Made by a program: the position numbers and the translations under genes
Shown: positions 6,814 to 16,119 of the stretch, piece by piece
Numbering within the stretch: position 1 is the first letter of the stretch
How the letters are laid out: every line of letters starts with the position of its first letter
The notes under the pieces: generated by a model
Told to the model about the DNA's origin: nothing
The model's database searches: none
Seen by the model: the letters and a program-made list of their open reading frames with translations, nothing else
Origin: CAIJMU01 sp035530275
GTDB lineage: Bacteria; Spirochaetota; Spirochaetia; Treponematales; Rectinemataceae
Assembly (NCBI GenBank): GCA_035530275.1
Contig: DATKVC010000008.1
Coordinates: 244,917-308,916, forward strand
Reading direction: 5' to 3'
DNA length: 64,000 nt

Positions 6814-9012
6814 ATGCGTGTGCCGGTGTTCTGCGGGAAGGATTGCGGGGGAGGGGCCTGCCCCATGCTCGCCGAAATCGAAGAGGGCCGCGTGGAGAGA
6901 ATCCTTCCGAATCCCGTCGCGGGGAAATGGATACTGCCCTGTTCGCGCGGCCTCGCCCTCGCCGATGAGCACTATTCCCCGCTCCGTCTTCGAGCCCCCC
7001 TCGTCAGGCGTCGGGCTCGCGGCTGTGGCGCGAGAAATACCACCGGTTCCGCGCAGGGCAGGAGTGGAGCGGCAGGATCGGGCAGGCTCGAGGACTTCCG
7101 CGAGACTTCCTGGGACGAGGCGCTGGACCTCGTGGCGATGCGGCTCGGCGAAACGGCCTCGCGATTCGGAAAGGACTCCGTAATGGCGCTGGTTAGCGCT
7201 GGATCGGTCGGCGCCCTCCATTCGACCTCGGACCTTGCCGAGCGCTTCCTTTCGCTCTGGGGCGGCTTCACCCACCTCGAAGGCTCCTATTCCAACGGTG
7301 CAGCCCGCGTCGTCCTCCCCTACCTCCTCGGGCCCCACTGGAGATCCTCGGGCTTCGACCCTGCGACCATGCGACATTCGGAAATGATCGTGCTCTGGGG
7401 CGCCAATGTCCTCGAGGCCCGACTCGGCTCGGAAATTCCCGCCCGCCTCCTCGAGGCGAAGGCGAGGGGCGCGACCATCGTGGTCATCGACCCACGACGC
7501 AGCCACACAGTCGAGCGCACGGCGACCTGGCATATTGCCTGCCGCCCCGGCACCGACACCGCCCTCATGCTCGCCCTCCTCGAAGTGCTGCTCGAGGAGG
7601 GTCTCGCCAAACGGGAGTGGGCCGTCGAGCGCTCGGTCGGCTTCGAGGCCCTGGAGGGCTACGTCCTCGGAGATGCCGACGGTCTCCGACGCGGGCCCGA
7701 GTGGGCCGAGCCGATCACCGGAGTCCCTGCCGGGGATATTCGGCGCCTGGCTCGCTCATGGGCGACCGCGAGCCCCGTCATGCTCCTCCCCGGCTATTCG
7801 ATCCAGCGCGTTCGGGGCGGCGAGGAGCCCTATCGCCTCAGCGTGGCGCTCCAACTCGCGACAGGCAACTTCGGCCTCCTCGGCGGCTCGACGGGATCGC
7901 TCAACAACCGCCTGCCGACGCCCCGCGTCGGATCGATCGATTCACTCGACAGCCCCGAAAGGCCCGCGGTGCCAGTTCTCCTCTGGCCCGACGCCATCCT
8001 CGGAGGGAAGGAAGCCGGATTCCCGACCGACATCCACGCCGCCCTCGTCGCGGGAGGCAACTGGCTCGGCCAGGGCGCCGACGCGCGAAAGAGCGCGAGG
8101 GCCCTCGACTCCCTCGACTTTTCCTTCTGCCTCGAAATGTTTCCGACGCCGACGGCCCTTCGATGCGACCTCATCCTCCCCGTAGCCTCGCCCCTCGAAA
8201 AGGAGGACATCGGCATTCCCTGGCTCGGCAATTGGCTCAGCTACAAGCCGAAACTCTTCTCGCCGGCCGGCCTCGCGAGAAGCGACTATGACATCTATGC
8301 CGATCTCGCCGCCCGAATGGGCTTCGGCGAGGCCTTCACCGAGGGCAGGGACGAGGCCGGCTGGGTGAACAAGTTCCTCGCCGATTCCGAGATACCCGAT
8401 ACGGAGAGATTCCGCCGCGAGGGCTTTTTTCTCGCGCCCGAACAGGAGCGCGCCGGCCTCGCAGACTTCGCCCTCGATCCAAGTGCCCATCCCCTCGGCA
8501 CTCCTTCGGGCAAGGTGGAAATCGAAAGCGTGGCCTGGGCGAGGGATTCGGGCGGCTCCGCCATTCCAACTTGGAGCGGCTCCGATGGCGGCTCGCAAGG
8601 CGCCTCCATCGCCGAGCCGGGGCCGGGCGAACTCCTCCTCGTCACGCCGAAGGTAGGCCACCGCACCCATTCCCAGGGCGGGGACCCTGCGACCCTTGCC
8701 CGCTCGGGCGGCCATTTCCTCTCCATCCATCCCCTGGACGCGGCCGAGCGCGGCCTTGCCGAGGGACAGGAGGCCCTCATCGAAGGCGAGAGCGGAATCG
8801 CGCGCGCCCAGGTCAGGCTCGACGGGGGCCTGATGAGGGGGGTCGCGTCCCTTCCTGAAGGCGTCTGGCTTCCAACTAATACTGACAATTACGACGACTC
8901 ATCCTCTCCCAACCTCCTGAGTTCGACCCTCGACCACGGGCCGGCCAAGGCCGTTTCGATGCACGGGCTCCGGGTGCGGGTCGCGAAGGCACCGAAGCGG
9001 CAAATTCCGTAA
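6814..9012 (+). CDS. Molybdopterin-dependent oxidoreductase of the DMSO reductase family
   Basis: Large catalytic subunit, 732 residues. The N terminus carries a 4Fe-4S motif (C-x3-C-x4-C then a distant C in LPCSRG), then SWDEALDLVA. GSYSNGA occupies the place of the metal-ligand loop, suggesting a serine (or no cysteine/selenocysteine) ligand. The C terminus has a molybdopterin-dinucleotide domain (LVTPKVGHRTHSQG and PTNTDNYDDSS). There is no Tat signal at the chosen start, so it is probably cytoplasmic. The start at ATG 6814 has GGAGG 8 bases upstream; the longer frame from 6679 has no support. No dedicated Fe-S or membrane subunit lies nearby. The substrate is unknown. Confidence 0.85.
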   Translation: MRVPVFCGKDCGGGACPMLAEIEEGRVERILPNPVAGKWILPCSRGLALADEHYSPLRLRAPLVRRRARGCGARNTTGSAQGRSGAAGSGRLEDFRETSWDEALDLVAMRLGETASRFGKDSVMALVSAGSVGALHSTSDLAERFLSLWGGFTHLEGSYSNGAARVVLPYLLGPHWRSSGFDPATMRHSEMIVLWGANVLEARLGSEIPARLLEAKARGATIVVIDPRRSHTVERTATWHIACRPGTDTALMLALLEVLLEEGLAKREWAVERSVGFEALEGYVLGDADGLRRGPEWAEPITGVPAGDIRRLARSWATASPVMLLPGYSIQRVRGGEEPYRLSVALQLATGNFGLLGGSTGSLNNRLPTPRVGSIDSLDSPERPAVPVLLWPDAILGGKEAGFPTDIHAALVAGGNWLGQGADARKSARALDSLDFSFCLEMFPTPTALRCDLILPVASPLEKEDIGIPWLGNWLSYKPKLFSPAGLARSDYDIYADLAARMGFGEAFTEGRDEAGWVNKFLADSEIPDTERFRREGFFLAPEQERAGLADFALDPSAHPLGTPSGKVEIESVAWARDSGGSAIPTWSGSDGGSQGASIAEPGPGELLLVTPKVGHRTHSQGGDPATLARSGGHFLSIHPLDAAERGLAEGQEALIEGESGIARAQVRLDGGLMRGVASLPEGVWLPTNTDNYDDSSSPNLLSSTLDHGPAKAVSMHGLRVRVAKAPKRQIP

Positions 9013-9078
9013 CCGATGCACTGGAAGATTCTCGCGGGATTGGGTACCTTTACCCCGTTTCAGTACAAGGAGCAGCCC

Positions 9079-10398
9079 ATGATCGACGAAAAGAAGGTGC
9101 TCGAGGCCCTCGGCACCATAATCGACCCCGATTTCCGCAAGGACATCGTCAGCCTCGGTTTCGTGAAGAACATGAAGATCGGAGGCGATCACGTCGCCTT
9201 CGATATCGAACTCACGACGCCCGCCTGCCCGGTCAAGGTCGAGTTCCAAAAACAGGCGGAGGCGGCCGTCCTCGCCGTCCCCGGCGTCAAGAGCGTCAAC
9301 GCGAACATGACCTCCAAGCCCAGGCACGCGGCCAACACGACGCAAACGCCGGGTCTCGCCAAGGTCAAGAACATCATCGCCGTCGCCTCGGCCAAGGGCG
9401 GGGTCGGCAAGTCGACCGTCGCCGCCAACATCGCTCGCGAACTCTCGCGCCGCGGCTTCGCCACGGGTCTTCTCGACGCCGACATCTTCGGGCCATCGGT
9501 GCCCACCCTCTTCGACGTTCACCGACCCCACCTCTACCAGGACGAAGCGGGCCTCATCGTGCCCCTCGAGGTAAACGGGCTCAAGCTCATGTCCTTCGGC
9601 TTCCTCCTCCCCGAGGGTCCGGCCATCCTCCGCGGCCCACTCGTCTCGCAATACATCCAACAGCTCCTCGGCCAGGTGAAGTGGGGAGAGCTCGAGTACC
9701 TCGTCGTCGACATGCCCCCCGGCACCGGCGACGTCCAGCTCACCATCACGCAGACCATCAGGCTTTCGGGCGCCGTCATCGTCACCACGCGTCAGGCCCT
9801 GTCCCTCGTCGACGTCGAGCGGGGCATCGAGATGTTCGAGAAGGTGAAGGTGCCGATGCTCGGCATCGTCGAGAACATGGCCTATTTCGTCTGTGACAAT
9901 TGCGATAAAAAGCATTACCTCTTCGGACCGGCCGGTAAGTCCAGCCTCACGGAGAAGTACGGCCTCGAGACCCTGGTGCAGATCCCGATCAACCAGGACA
10001 TCGTGTCCGGCCTGAACAAGCCGGCCTCGAATCCCTTCGTCACCGAGCTCGTCGACAATATGATCCGCGCGGAGGGCAAGCGCAGCATCGAGGACCGGGC
10101 CCTGCCGACAGTGGAGAATAGCCCTGCCGGGCTCACGGTGACCTGGCCCGACGGTGCGAAGGGTTTCGTGCCGCACCGCGATCTAAGGGCCGATTGCCAC
10201 TGCGCCACCTGCGTCGACGAGCATTCCGGCGAGCGCCTCCTCAACGACGCGGACATCCCCGACGACATCTCCGCCGTCGAGGTCGAACCCCTCGGCAACT
10301 ATGCGCTGCGCATCTCCTGGAGCGACGGCCACAACACCGGCATCTATCCCTGGACGCAGATCAAGAAGTGGGCCGAGGTCGGCCAGGCGGTCGGCTGA
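9079..10398 (+). CDS. Mrp/ApbC-type Fe-S carrier ATPase with MIP18 and DUF971 domains (HCF101-like)
   Basis: P-loop ATPase that carries and delivers Fe-S clusters. Three domains are visible in 439 residues. A MIP18/DUF59 domain (about 1-85) has TTPACPVK. The Mrp NTPase (about 95-340) has the deviant Walker A SAKGGVGKST, DADIFGPSVP, VDMPPGTGD and the C-x2-C of FVCDNCDKKH. A C-terminal DUF971 domain (about 350-430) has DLRADCHCATC and NYALRISWSDGH. This order is that of plant HCF101. The start at ATG 9079 has AAGGAGC upstream; the frame open from 9016 has no ribosome site. It follows the molybdoenzyme, an Fe-S protein, by 66 bases. Confidence 0.9.
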   Translation: MIDEKKVLEALGTIIDPDFRKDIVSLGFVKNMKIGGDHVAFDIELTTPACPVKVEFQKQAEAAVLAVPGVKSVNANMTSKPRHAANTTQTPGLAKVKNIIAVASAKGGVGKSTVAANIARELSRRGFATGLLDADIFGPSVPTLFDVHRPHLYQDEAGLIVPLEVNGLKLMSFGFLLPEGPAILRGPLVSQYIQQLLGQVKWGELEYLVVDMPPGTGDVQLTITQTIRLSGAVIVTTRQALSLVDVERGIEMFEKVKVPMLGIVENMAYFVCDNCDKKHYLFGPAGKSSLTEKYGLETLVQIPINQDIVSGLNKPASNPFVTELVDNMIRAEGKRSIEDRALPTVENSPAGLTVTWPDGAKGFVPHRDLRADCHCATCVDEHSGERLLNDADIPDDISAVEVEPLGNYALRISWSDGHNTGIYPWTQIKKWAEVGQAVG

Positions 10399-10407
10399 GA
10401 GAGAAGA

Positions 10408-10437
10408 GGGGCGAGGAAGGTCGAAGCGCCTCGCCCC
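10408..10437. terminator. Hairpin between convergent genes
   Basis: GGGGCGAGG (10408-10416) pairs perfectly with CCTCGCCCC (10429-10437) across a 12-base loop. It sits in the 54-base gap between the convergent Mrp-type gene and the peptide permease gene, as a shared terminator would. No long T-run follows. Confidence 0.5.
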
Positions 10438-10452
10438 CCGCCAAAGGCGGTC

Positions 10453-11280
10453 TCACATTCCCTTCCTGAGCCTCGGGTCGAGAAGGTCGCGGAGGCCGTC
10501 GCCGATGAAATTGGCCCCGACGGCCATGGTCAGGATGGCCAGGCCGGGGAAGGCGCTGATCCACCAATAGTTGAAATTGAGGGCCCCGTCGGCGACCATG
10601 GCCCCCCATTCCGGCGTGGGCGGCGGCGAACCGAGGCCGAGGTAGCTCAGGCCGGAGAACAGGAGAATCGCGTTGCCGAAGTCGAGGGTGGCGAGCACCA
10701 GCATCGGCCCCAGGCTGTGCGGCAGGATCTCGACGAAAAAGACGCGAAAATGCGAGGCGCCCAGCGATCGCGACGCCTCGACGTATTCGTCGTTCTTGTT
10801 CGCGATGACCATGCTCCTCATGACGCGCGCGTAATTCGGCCACCATATCACGACCATCGCGAGAAGCGAGTTGAAGAGGCTCGGGCCGAGCGCCGCGGCG
10901 ATGGTCATGGCCAGTATGATGCCGGGGAAGGCCAGGACCATCTCCGAAACGCGCATCATCACGTCATCGACGATGCCGCCGACGTAGCCCGCTATCCCGC
11001 CGTAGATGAGACCGAAGGACGAGGCGAGGGCGATGGTCGTCAGTCCCGCGAACAGGGAGATGCGGCTGCCCAGGAGCACCCGGCTCAGTATGTCGCGCCC
11101 GATGCTGTCCGTCCCGAACCAGTGTTCCACCGTCGGGGGCTGGAAGCGGATCGCGAGATTTTGGGCAAGGCTGTCGTATGGCGCGATCCATTGCGCGACG
11201 ACGGCGACGAGGATCCAGGCCACGAACAGCGCGAATCCCATCGTGAAGGTGGCGTCGCTCCGCATGAGTTTGCGCAGCAT
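10453..11280 (-). CDS. Peptide ABC transporter permease, DppC type
   Basis: Inner-membrane permease of a dipeptide/oligopeptide importer, 275 residues, with about six membrane helices. The DppC N terminus has the periplasmic stretch HWFGTDSIGRDILSRVLLGS. The EAA loop reads YVEASRSLGASHFRVFFVEILPH, and the end shows GDGLRDLLDPRLRKG, all hallmarks of OppC/DppC proteins. The start abuts the stop of the DppB-type gene. It is the last gene of the operon that begins at 16004. Peptide specificity cannot be read from the sequence. Confidence 0.92.
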   Translation of the reverse strand: MLRKLMRSDATFTMGFALFVAWILVAVVAQWIAPYDSLAQNLAIRFQPPTVEHWFGTDSIGRDILSRVLLGSRISLFAGLTTIALASSFGLIYGGIAGYVGGIVDDVMMRVSEMVLAFPGIILAMTIAAALGPSLFNSLLAMVVIWWPNYARVMRSMVIANKNDEYVEASRSLGASHFRVFFVEILPHSLGPMLVLATLDFGNAILLFSGLSYLGLGSPPPTPEWGAMVADGALNFNYWWISAFPGLAILTMAVGANFIGDGLRDLLDPRLRKGM

Positions 11281-12300
11281 CTACTCGTACCTCACTCTCG
11301 GATCGAGGACGCCATACAGTATGTCGACGATGAGATTGATGATGACATAATTGACGGCAATCAGGATCGAGACCCCGATGATCGCGGGAAAATCGAGGTT
11401 ACGGGCGGCCTGGTAGGCGTAGCGCCCTATGCCCGGCCAGGCGAAGATCGTCTCGACGAGGACCATGCCTCCCAGGAGATTCCCGAAGCCCAGGCCGATG
11501 ACCGTGACGACGGGTATGAGGGCGTTGCCCAGCGCGTGCCGCGTGATCACCTCCCGCTCGGCGAGGCCCTTGGCCCTGGCCGTCCTGATGTAATCCTGCG
11601 AAAGGATCTCGAGGAGGCTCGAGCGGGTCGTGCGCGTGATGAGCCCCATCGTGAAGGCCGCGAGGACCATGCCGGGCAGCACGAGATGGGCGAGGGCATC
11701 CTTGGCGGTGCTGAGGTCCCCCGCTAGGAGGGCGTCGACGACGAAGAAGCCCGTCACGGCATGGGGAGCCGAGAATCTGGGGCCGAGCCTGCCCGGGCCC
11801 GGGGCGATTCCGAGGACGACGTAGAACAGGAGAAGGACCATCAGCGCGAGCCAGAAGCTCGGCACCGAGGCCCCCAGCACCGACATCCCGCGGATCAGCC
11901 TGTCCAGGCCCGTGTTGCGCTTGATCGCGGAGATGACGCCGAAGAATATTCCGAAGACGACGGCCAAGAGCATGGCGAAGATCGCGAGTTCCATCGTCGC
12001 GGGGAAATACTGAGCGAGGTCCATCGAGACAGGCCGCTGGGTCCTGATGGAGAGTCCGAGGTCGCCCTTCACCAGGGCTCCGAGATAGATCGCGTACTGG
12101 ACCGCGAGCGGTTTGTCGAGTCCCCACTTGGCCCTGAAGGCGTCGACCATCTCCTTATTGTCCATGTTGCGCTGACTCAGGTTGGCGAGGACGGGATCGC
12201 TCGGAACCGTATGCGAGATGATGAAGACGATCAACGAGACGCCGAGGATGAGGAAGACGAGGAAGAGCATCCTTCGTACTATGAATTTTAGAAGTCCCAC
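11281..12300 (-). CDS. Peptide ABC transporter permease, DppB type
   Basis: Inner-membrane permease, 339 residues. It starts KFIVRRMLFLVFLILGVSLIVF, the usual DppB first helix, followed by the large periplasmic loop (VPSDPVLANL, KWGLDKPLAVQY). The EAA loop is DYIRTARAKGLAEREVITRHALGNALIP. After it come VETIFAWPGIGRY and the C-terminal DPRVRYE. It pairs with the DppC-type gene directly downstream (stop and start adjacent) and with the binding protein 58 bases upstream. Confidence 0.93.
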   Translation of the reverse strand: MGLLKFIVRRMLFLVFLILGVSLIVFIISHTVPSDPVLANLSQRNMDNKEMVDAFRAKWGLDKPLAVQYAIYLGALVKGDLGLSIRTQRPVSMDLAQYFPATMELAIFAMLLAVVFGIFFGVISAIKRNTGLDRLIRGMSVLGASVPSFWLALMVLLLFYVVLGIAPGPGRLGPRFSAPHAVTGFFVVDALLAGDLSTAKDALAHLVLPGMVLAAFTMGLITRTTRSSLLEILSQDYIRTARAKGLAEREVITRHALGNALIPVVTVIGLGFGNLLGGMVLVETIFAWPGIGRYAYQAARNLDFPAIIGVSILIAVNYVIINLIVDILYGVLDPRVRYE

Positions 12301-12358
12301 CTGTCCTCCCCTCCTCGACGCTATCGGCCGGGGACTGGTCGCCCCCGGCCGCGAGACC

Positions 12359-13927
12359 TCAGCGGGAAATCGCCGCCAGGTTCAATTTGTAGTAATCATT
12401 GTAATAAGCGCCCTTGAGATCGGAGGCGTAGGCGTATTGCCTCGCGCTCTGGAGAAGGACGGCGAAAGCCGTGTCCTCGTCCATCATCTGCTGGATCGAC
12501 TTGAGATCGGCGGCGCGGGCCTTGGGGTCGACTTCCACCGCCGTCTTCTCGCCGAGCGCGGCGAGCTTGGGATCCATGGCCGCCGTCCAGTTGGCGCGCA
12601 ACCCCACCGGGTTGCCCGGCAGGAAGGCGAGCTGGTTGTTCGGATCGGGATAGTCGGGTCCCCAGTACCAGAGGGAGAGCGCCTGTTTGCCCTTCCGGTA
12701 GGGATCGAGGGCCACCATGATGTCCGAGGTCTTGATATCCGTGTCGATGTTGATCTGCTTGAGATCGTTCTGGATCTTCTGCGCGAGGGTGGGAAGATCC
12801 ATGCCCTCGACGGTCTGCGTCGGAACCTCGAAGGTCGTCTTGAAGCCGTTCGCATAACCGGCCTTCTTCATGAGCTCCCTGGCCTTGGCGAGATTCTGCG
12901 CGGTCTTCGGGTCGCGGGGTGGCAGGGTTCCGAAAAAGCCCACCTGGAAGGGCGCGACCGGCGTGATCGATCCCTCGCCGGCTATCGTCTGCATGCCGAC
13001 ATAGTCGAGGGCGAGGCGGATGGCCTTCTGGACGTCGGGATTGGCGATCGGCCCGCCGACTGCGGGATCGCGATTCATCAGCATGAAGGTGAGGGTCATC
13101 GACTGGGCCTTGGCCACGGCGACGCCCTTCATTCCCTTGACCTGTTTGACCTGCTCGGGGCCAAGGTTGAAGGCCACGTCGATATCCTTCTTCTGCAGCA
13201 TCATGAGCTGGGTGCCGGGATCCTTGATCGACTTGAGCACGACCCTGTCGAAATAAGGGGCCTTCCCCCAGTAGTTCTTGTTGCGCGTCAGCACGACCTC
13301 GACCTGGGGCGTATAGGATTCGATGACATAGGGCCCCGAGCCCGCCGAATGGCCGTCGAACCAAAGTTTGGCCTTGTCGGAGCTTGGGGCGTCGGCCGCG
13401 TTCGTGGCTCCGTTCGCGATGGCCGTCTTGCTGTCCACGATCGCGTACACGTTCGAGGTGATCTTGGTCAGGAACGAAGAATCCTTGGCCTTGAGCTTGA
13501 ACACGACCGTGGAATCGTCGGGTACGGACACCGAGGCCACGCCCTCGGCGAGGAAGGCGCCGTTGCCCTTGAGGTTGATGGAACGCTCGACGCTCCACTT
13601 CACGTCCTGCGCCGTGAGGGGATTTCCGCTCGCGAACTTGACGCCCTTCCGGAGCTTGAAGGTGTAGGTCACCCCGTCGGGCGCGATAGCGTAACTCTGG
13701 GCGATCCCGTACTTGAGATCCTCGGTATTGGTCTCGAATTGCATCAGGGTGTCGTAGGTCGGATGCAGCACCATCAGCGAATAGACCTCGTAGGCGAGGG
13801 CCGGATCGAAGGTCTGGTAGTCGGGGTCGAGCGCGATGATGAGCTGCTTGCCCTGGGCTGAAGCCGTGCCCGCGAAGGCCATCGAAACGGCGAGCGCGAT
13901 GATGATCGGCATGTTCTTGAGTCTCAT
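12359..13927 (-). CDS. Peptide ABC transporter substrate-binding protein (SBP family 5)
   Basis: Periplasmic receptor, 522 residues, of the DppA/OppA family. A signal peptide (KNMPIIIALAVSMAFAG) ends near ASAQG. Family marks are ALDPDYQTFDPALAYEVYS, the YTFKLRKGVKFASGNPLTAQDVKWS segment read in two parts, AGSGPYVI, and LWYWGPDYPDPNNQLAF near the ligand-binding lobe. A GGAGGAGGG ribosome site precedes the ATG. Its central place between the ATPases and permeases is typical. The ligand could be peptides, but family 5 also takes sugars, nickel chelates and others. Confidence 0.9.
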   Translation of the reverse strand: MRLKNMPIIIALAVSMAFAGTASAQGKQLIIALDPDYQTFDPALAYEVYSLMVLHPTYDTLMQFETNTEDLKYGIAQSYAIAPDGVTYTFKLRKGVKFASGNPLTAQDVKWSVERSINLKGNGAFLAEGVASVSVPDDSTVVFKLKAKDSSFLTKITSNVYAIVDSKTAIANGATNAADAPSSDKAKLWFDGHSAGSGPYVIESYTPQVEVVLTRNKNYWGKAPYFDRVVLKSIKDPGTQLMMLQKKDIDVAFNLGPEQVKQVKGMKGVAVAKAQSMTLTFMLMNRDPAVGGPIANPDVQKAIRLALDYVGMQTIAGEGSITPVAPFQVGFFGTLPPRDPKTAQNLAKARELMKKAGYANGFKTTFEVPTQTVEGMDLPTLAQKIQNDLKQINIDTDIKTSDIMVALDPYRKGKQALSLWYWGPDYPDPNNQLAFLPGNPVGLRANWTAAMDPKLAALGEKTAVEVDPKARAADLKSIQQMMDEDTAFAVLLQSARQYAYASDLKGAYYNDYYKLNLAAISR

Positions 13928-13993
13928 TCTGTTCCCTCCTCCTTGGTCTTGGCCTTGAATGGCGGAGATCGTCCCCGCCGGCTGGAAACCCCG

Positions 13994-14995
13994 TCAGCGA
14001 TGTTCCGCTCCCTCCCTTCCCGTCACGTCCCCGAGATGGCAGGCGACGGAATGTCCCGTCCCGATTTCCCTGAGCTCGGGCTCTACCCTCCCGCACAGCT
14101 CCATCGCGCTCGGGCAGCGCGTATGGAATCGGCATCCGCGGGGCGGGGCTACCGGGCTCGGCACGTCCCCCGCGAGAAGGAGCCTTCCCGTCGGTCTCCG
14201 TTCCGGGTCGGCGACCGGAACCGCCGCGAGGAGCGCCTTCGTATAGGGGTGGAAGGCGCCGCGATAGATGTCCTCGTGGCTGCCGAGTTCCACGATCTTG
14301 CCGAGATACATCACGCCGACCCTGTCGCTCACGTGATGGACGACGCTGAGGTTGTGGGAGATGAAGAGGTAGGTGAGGCCGTAGTCGGCCTGGAGGTCTT
14401 CGAGGAGGTTGATGATCTGGGCCTGGATGGATACGTCGAGGGCGGATACCGCCTCGTCGCAGACGATGAAGCCGGGCCGGAGGGCGAGGGCGCGCGCGAT
14501 TCCGACGCGCTGTTTCTGCCCGCCCGACATCTCGTGCGGGTATCGGCTGAGATGCCAGGAGGAAAGGCCGACGCGCTCGACGAGTTCGGCGACCGCGGCC
14601 CTGCGTTCCGCCTTCGTGCCGATCCTATGTATTATGAAGGGTTCCAGGAGGATCTGCCCGACGGTCCTCCGCGAATTGAGCGAGGCGCTGGGATCCTGGA
14701 ATATGAGCTGCATCTTCCTTCGCAGGCCTTTCATGCCGGCTCTGCTCCGGGAGGTTATTTCGACATCCTCGAAGCGCACCGATCCGGCGCTGGCCTTGTA
14801 CAAGCCGAGTATCGTGCGACCGAGCGTGCTCTTTCCGCAGCCCGATTCGCCCACGAGCCCGAGGGTCTCGCCGCGCCGGATGTCGAAGGACACGCCGTCG
14901 ACGGCCCTGACGCGGGCCTTGGACAGCGAGAGTCCCCGGCCGACCTGGAAGTGCATCTTGAGATCGCGCACCCGAACGAGGAGGTCCTCACCCAT
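13994..14995 (-). CDS. Peptide ABC transporter ATP-binding protein, DppF type
   Basis: ATPase subunit, 333 residues from ATG 14995. Walker A GESGCGKST, signature MSGGQKQRVGIARAL, Walker B FIVCDEAVSALD and H-loop ISHNL are present; the alanine in CDEA where most have P is a mild variant. The C-terminal oligopeptide ABC extension holds CRFHTRCP, a cysteine cluster of these ATPases. The longer frame to 15133 only adds sequence overlapping the DppD-type gene, so I use MGEDLLV, which overlaps that gene by 8 bases. Confidence 0.92.
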   Translation of the reverse strand: MGEDLLVRVRDLKMHFQVGRGLSLSKARVRAVDGVSFDIRRGETLGLVGESGCGKSTLGRTILGLYKASAGSVRFEDVEITSRSRAGMKGLRRKMQLIFQDPSASLNSRRTVGQILLEPFIIHRIGTKAERRAAVAELVERVGLSSWHLSRYPHEMSGGQKQRVGIARALALRPGFIVCDEAVSALDVSIQAQIINLLEDLQADYGLTYLFISHNLSVVHHVSDRVGVMYLGKIVELGSHEDIYRGAFHPYTKALLAAVPVADPERRPTGRLLLAGDVPSPVAPPRGCRFHTRCPSAMELCGRVEPELREIGTGHSVACHLGDVTGREGAEHR

Positions 14996-16004
14996 TGGTC
15001 GCCTCGGCCGTGGCCTCGGGCTTGCGCAGCCAGCACCGCACCGAACGCCCACCGGGGAATTCCTCGAGTTCCGGGACCTTCTCGACGCAGACGTCCATCG
15101 CGTAGCCGCAGCGGGGCGCGAAGGAGCAGCCATGGGGCGTCTCGAAGGGGCCGGGCACGACGCCCTCGATGGCGCTCAACCTGCCCCGCGTCTCGGAGAT
15201 GGTCGGAATCGAACGCAGGAGGCCTTCGGTATAAGGATGGAGGGGAGCCTTGAACAGATCCATTATCGGGGACGATTCGACGATCTGCCCCGCGTACATC
15301 ACGATGACCCGATCGCAAATCTCGGCGACGACGCCCAGGTCGTGGGTGATCAGGATGATGGCCGAGTCGATGTCGGCCCGCAGTGCCTTCATGAGCTCGA
15401 GTATCTGCGCCTGGATCGTCACGTCGAGGGCTGTCGTCGGCTCGTCGGCGATCAGAAGCTTGGGTCTGCACGCGAGGGCCATGGCGATCATCACCCGCTG
15501 GCGCATGCCTCCGGAAAGCTGATGCGGGAATTCCCCGAATACCCGCTCGGGGTTCGGGATCCTGACGTGCCCGAGGATCTCGATGGCCTTGCGGCGAGCC
15601 TCCTCCTTCGTTCCCCCATGGTGGATGAGGATGGACTCCATCACCTGGCTGCCGCAGCTGTGGATCGGATTCAGCGAGGTCATGGGTTCCTGGAAGATCA
15701 TCGCGATCTCGTTGCCTCTGATCGCGCGCAGCTCCTCGGGCGGGATGCGGAGAAGATCGCGACCTTCGAAGGAGATGCTCCCCTCGCTGATCTTGCCCGG
15801 CGGATCGGGAATCAGATTGATGAGGGACAGGGCCGTGACGCTCTTGCCGCAACCGCTTTCGCCGACGATGCCGAGGGTCTCCCCCCTTCGCAGGGCGAAG
15901 GAGACGTCGCGCACCGCGACATGGGTGCCCTCGACCGTTCCGAAGCGAACGGAGAGGTTCCTGACTTCGAGCAGAGCATCTGCGGATCGCATGGCGATGG
16001 CCAT
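14988..16004 (-). CDS. Peptide ABC transporter ATP-binding protein, DppD type
   Basis: First ATPase of the operon, 338 residues. It has Walker A GESGCGKSV, signature LSGGMRQRVMIAMAL, Walker B LLIADEPTTALD and H-loop ITHDLGVVA. The C-terminal extension has CSFAPRCGYAMDVC, the usual cysteine-rich part of OppD/DppD. Two ATGs (16004 and 15992) are in frame; the first is used. The promoter at 16065-16093 makes this the first cistron of a DppD-DppF-SBP-DppB-DppC order. Confidence 0.92.
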   Translation of the reverse strand: MAIAMRSADALLEVRNLSVRFGTVEGTHVAVRDVSFALRRGETLGIVGESGCGKSVTALSLINLIPDPPGKISEGSISFEGRDLLRIPPEELRAIRGNEIAMIFQEPMTSLNPIHSCGSQVMESILIHHGGTKEEARRKAIEILGHVRIPNPERVFGEFPHQLSGGMRQRVMIAMALACRPKLLIADEPTTALDVTIQAQILELMKALRADIDSAIILITHDLGVVAEICDRVIVMYAGQIVESSPIMDLFKAPLHPYTEGLLRSIPTISETRGRLSAIEGVVPGPFETPHGCSFAPRCGYAMDVCVEKVPELEEFPGGRSVRCWLRKPEATAEATNG

Positions 16005-16064
16005 TCCCGGAGCCCCTTGCGCTCGCCCGCCGAAGGCGACATTTCATACTTGGGTGAGTTGAAA

Positions 16065-16093
16065 AGTCTATTCGACCTCCATCGCGCTGTCAA
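16065..16093 (-). promoter_or_regulatory. Sigma70-like promoter of the first peptide ABC operon
   Basis: On the minus strand TTGACA (16093-16088), a perfect -35, is 17 bases from TAGACT (16070-16065), a four-of-six -10. The start codon of the DppD-type gene is about 60 bases downstream. This is the best-matching sigma70 promoter seen in the window. Confidence 0.65.
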
Positions 16094-16119
16094 ACGCCGC
16101 CGGCTCGCGAGATTATGCG

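Noticed and set aside
8899..10176. Minus-strand frame opposite the Mrp-type gene
   Set aside because: It is the antisense of a protein with three recognised domains; it has no motif of its own.
12396..14135. Second long minus-strand frame through the peptide-binding protein gene
   Set aside because: It is a shifted frame of the binding protein, whose own frame has a signal peptide and family motifs.
14996..15133. N-terminal extension of the first DppF-type gene
   Set aside because: It overlaps the DppD-type gene and encodes an Arg/Ser-rich stretch not found in the family.
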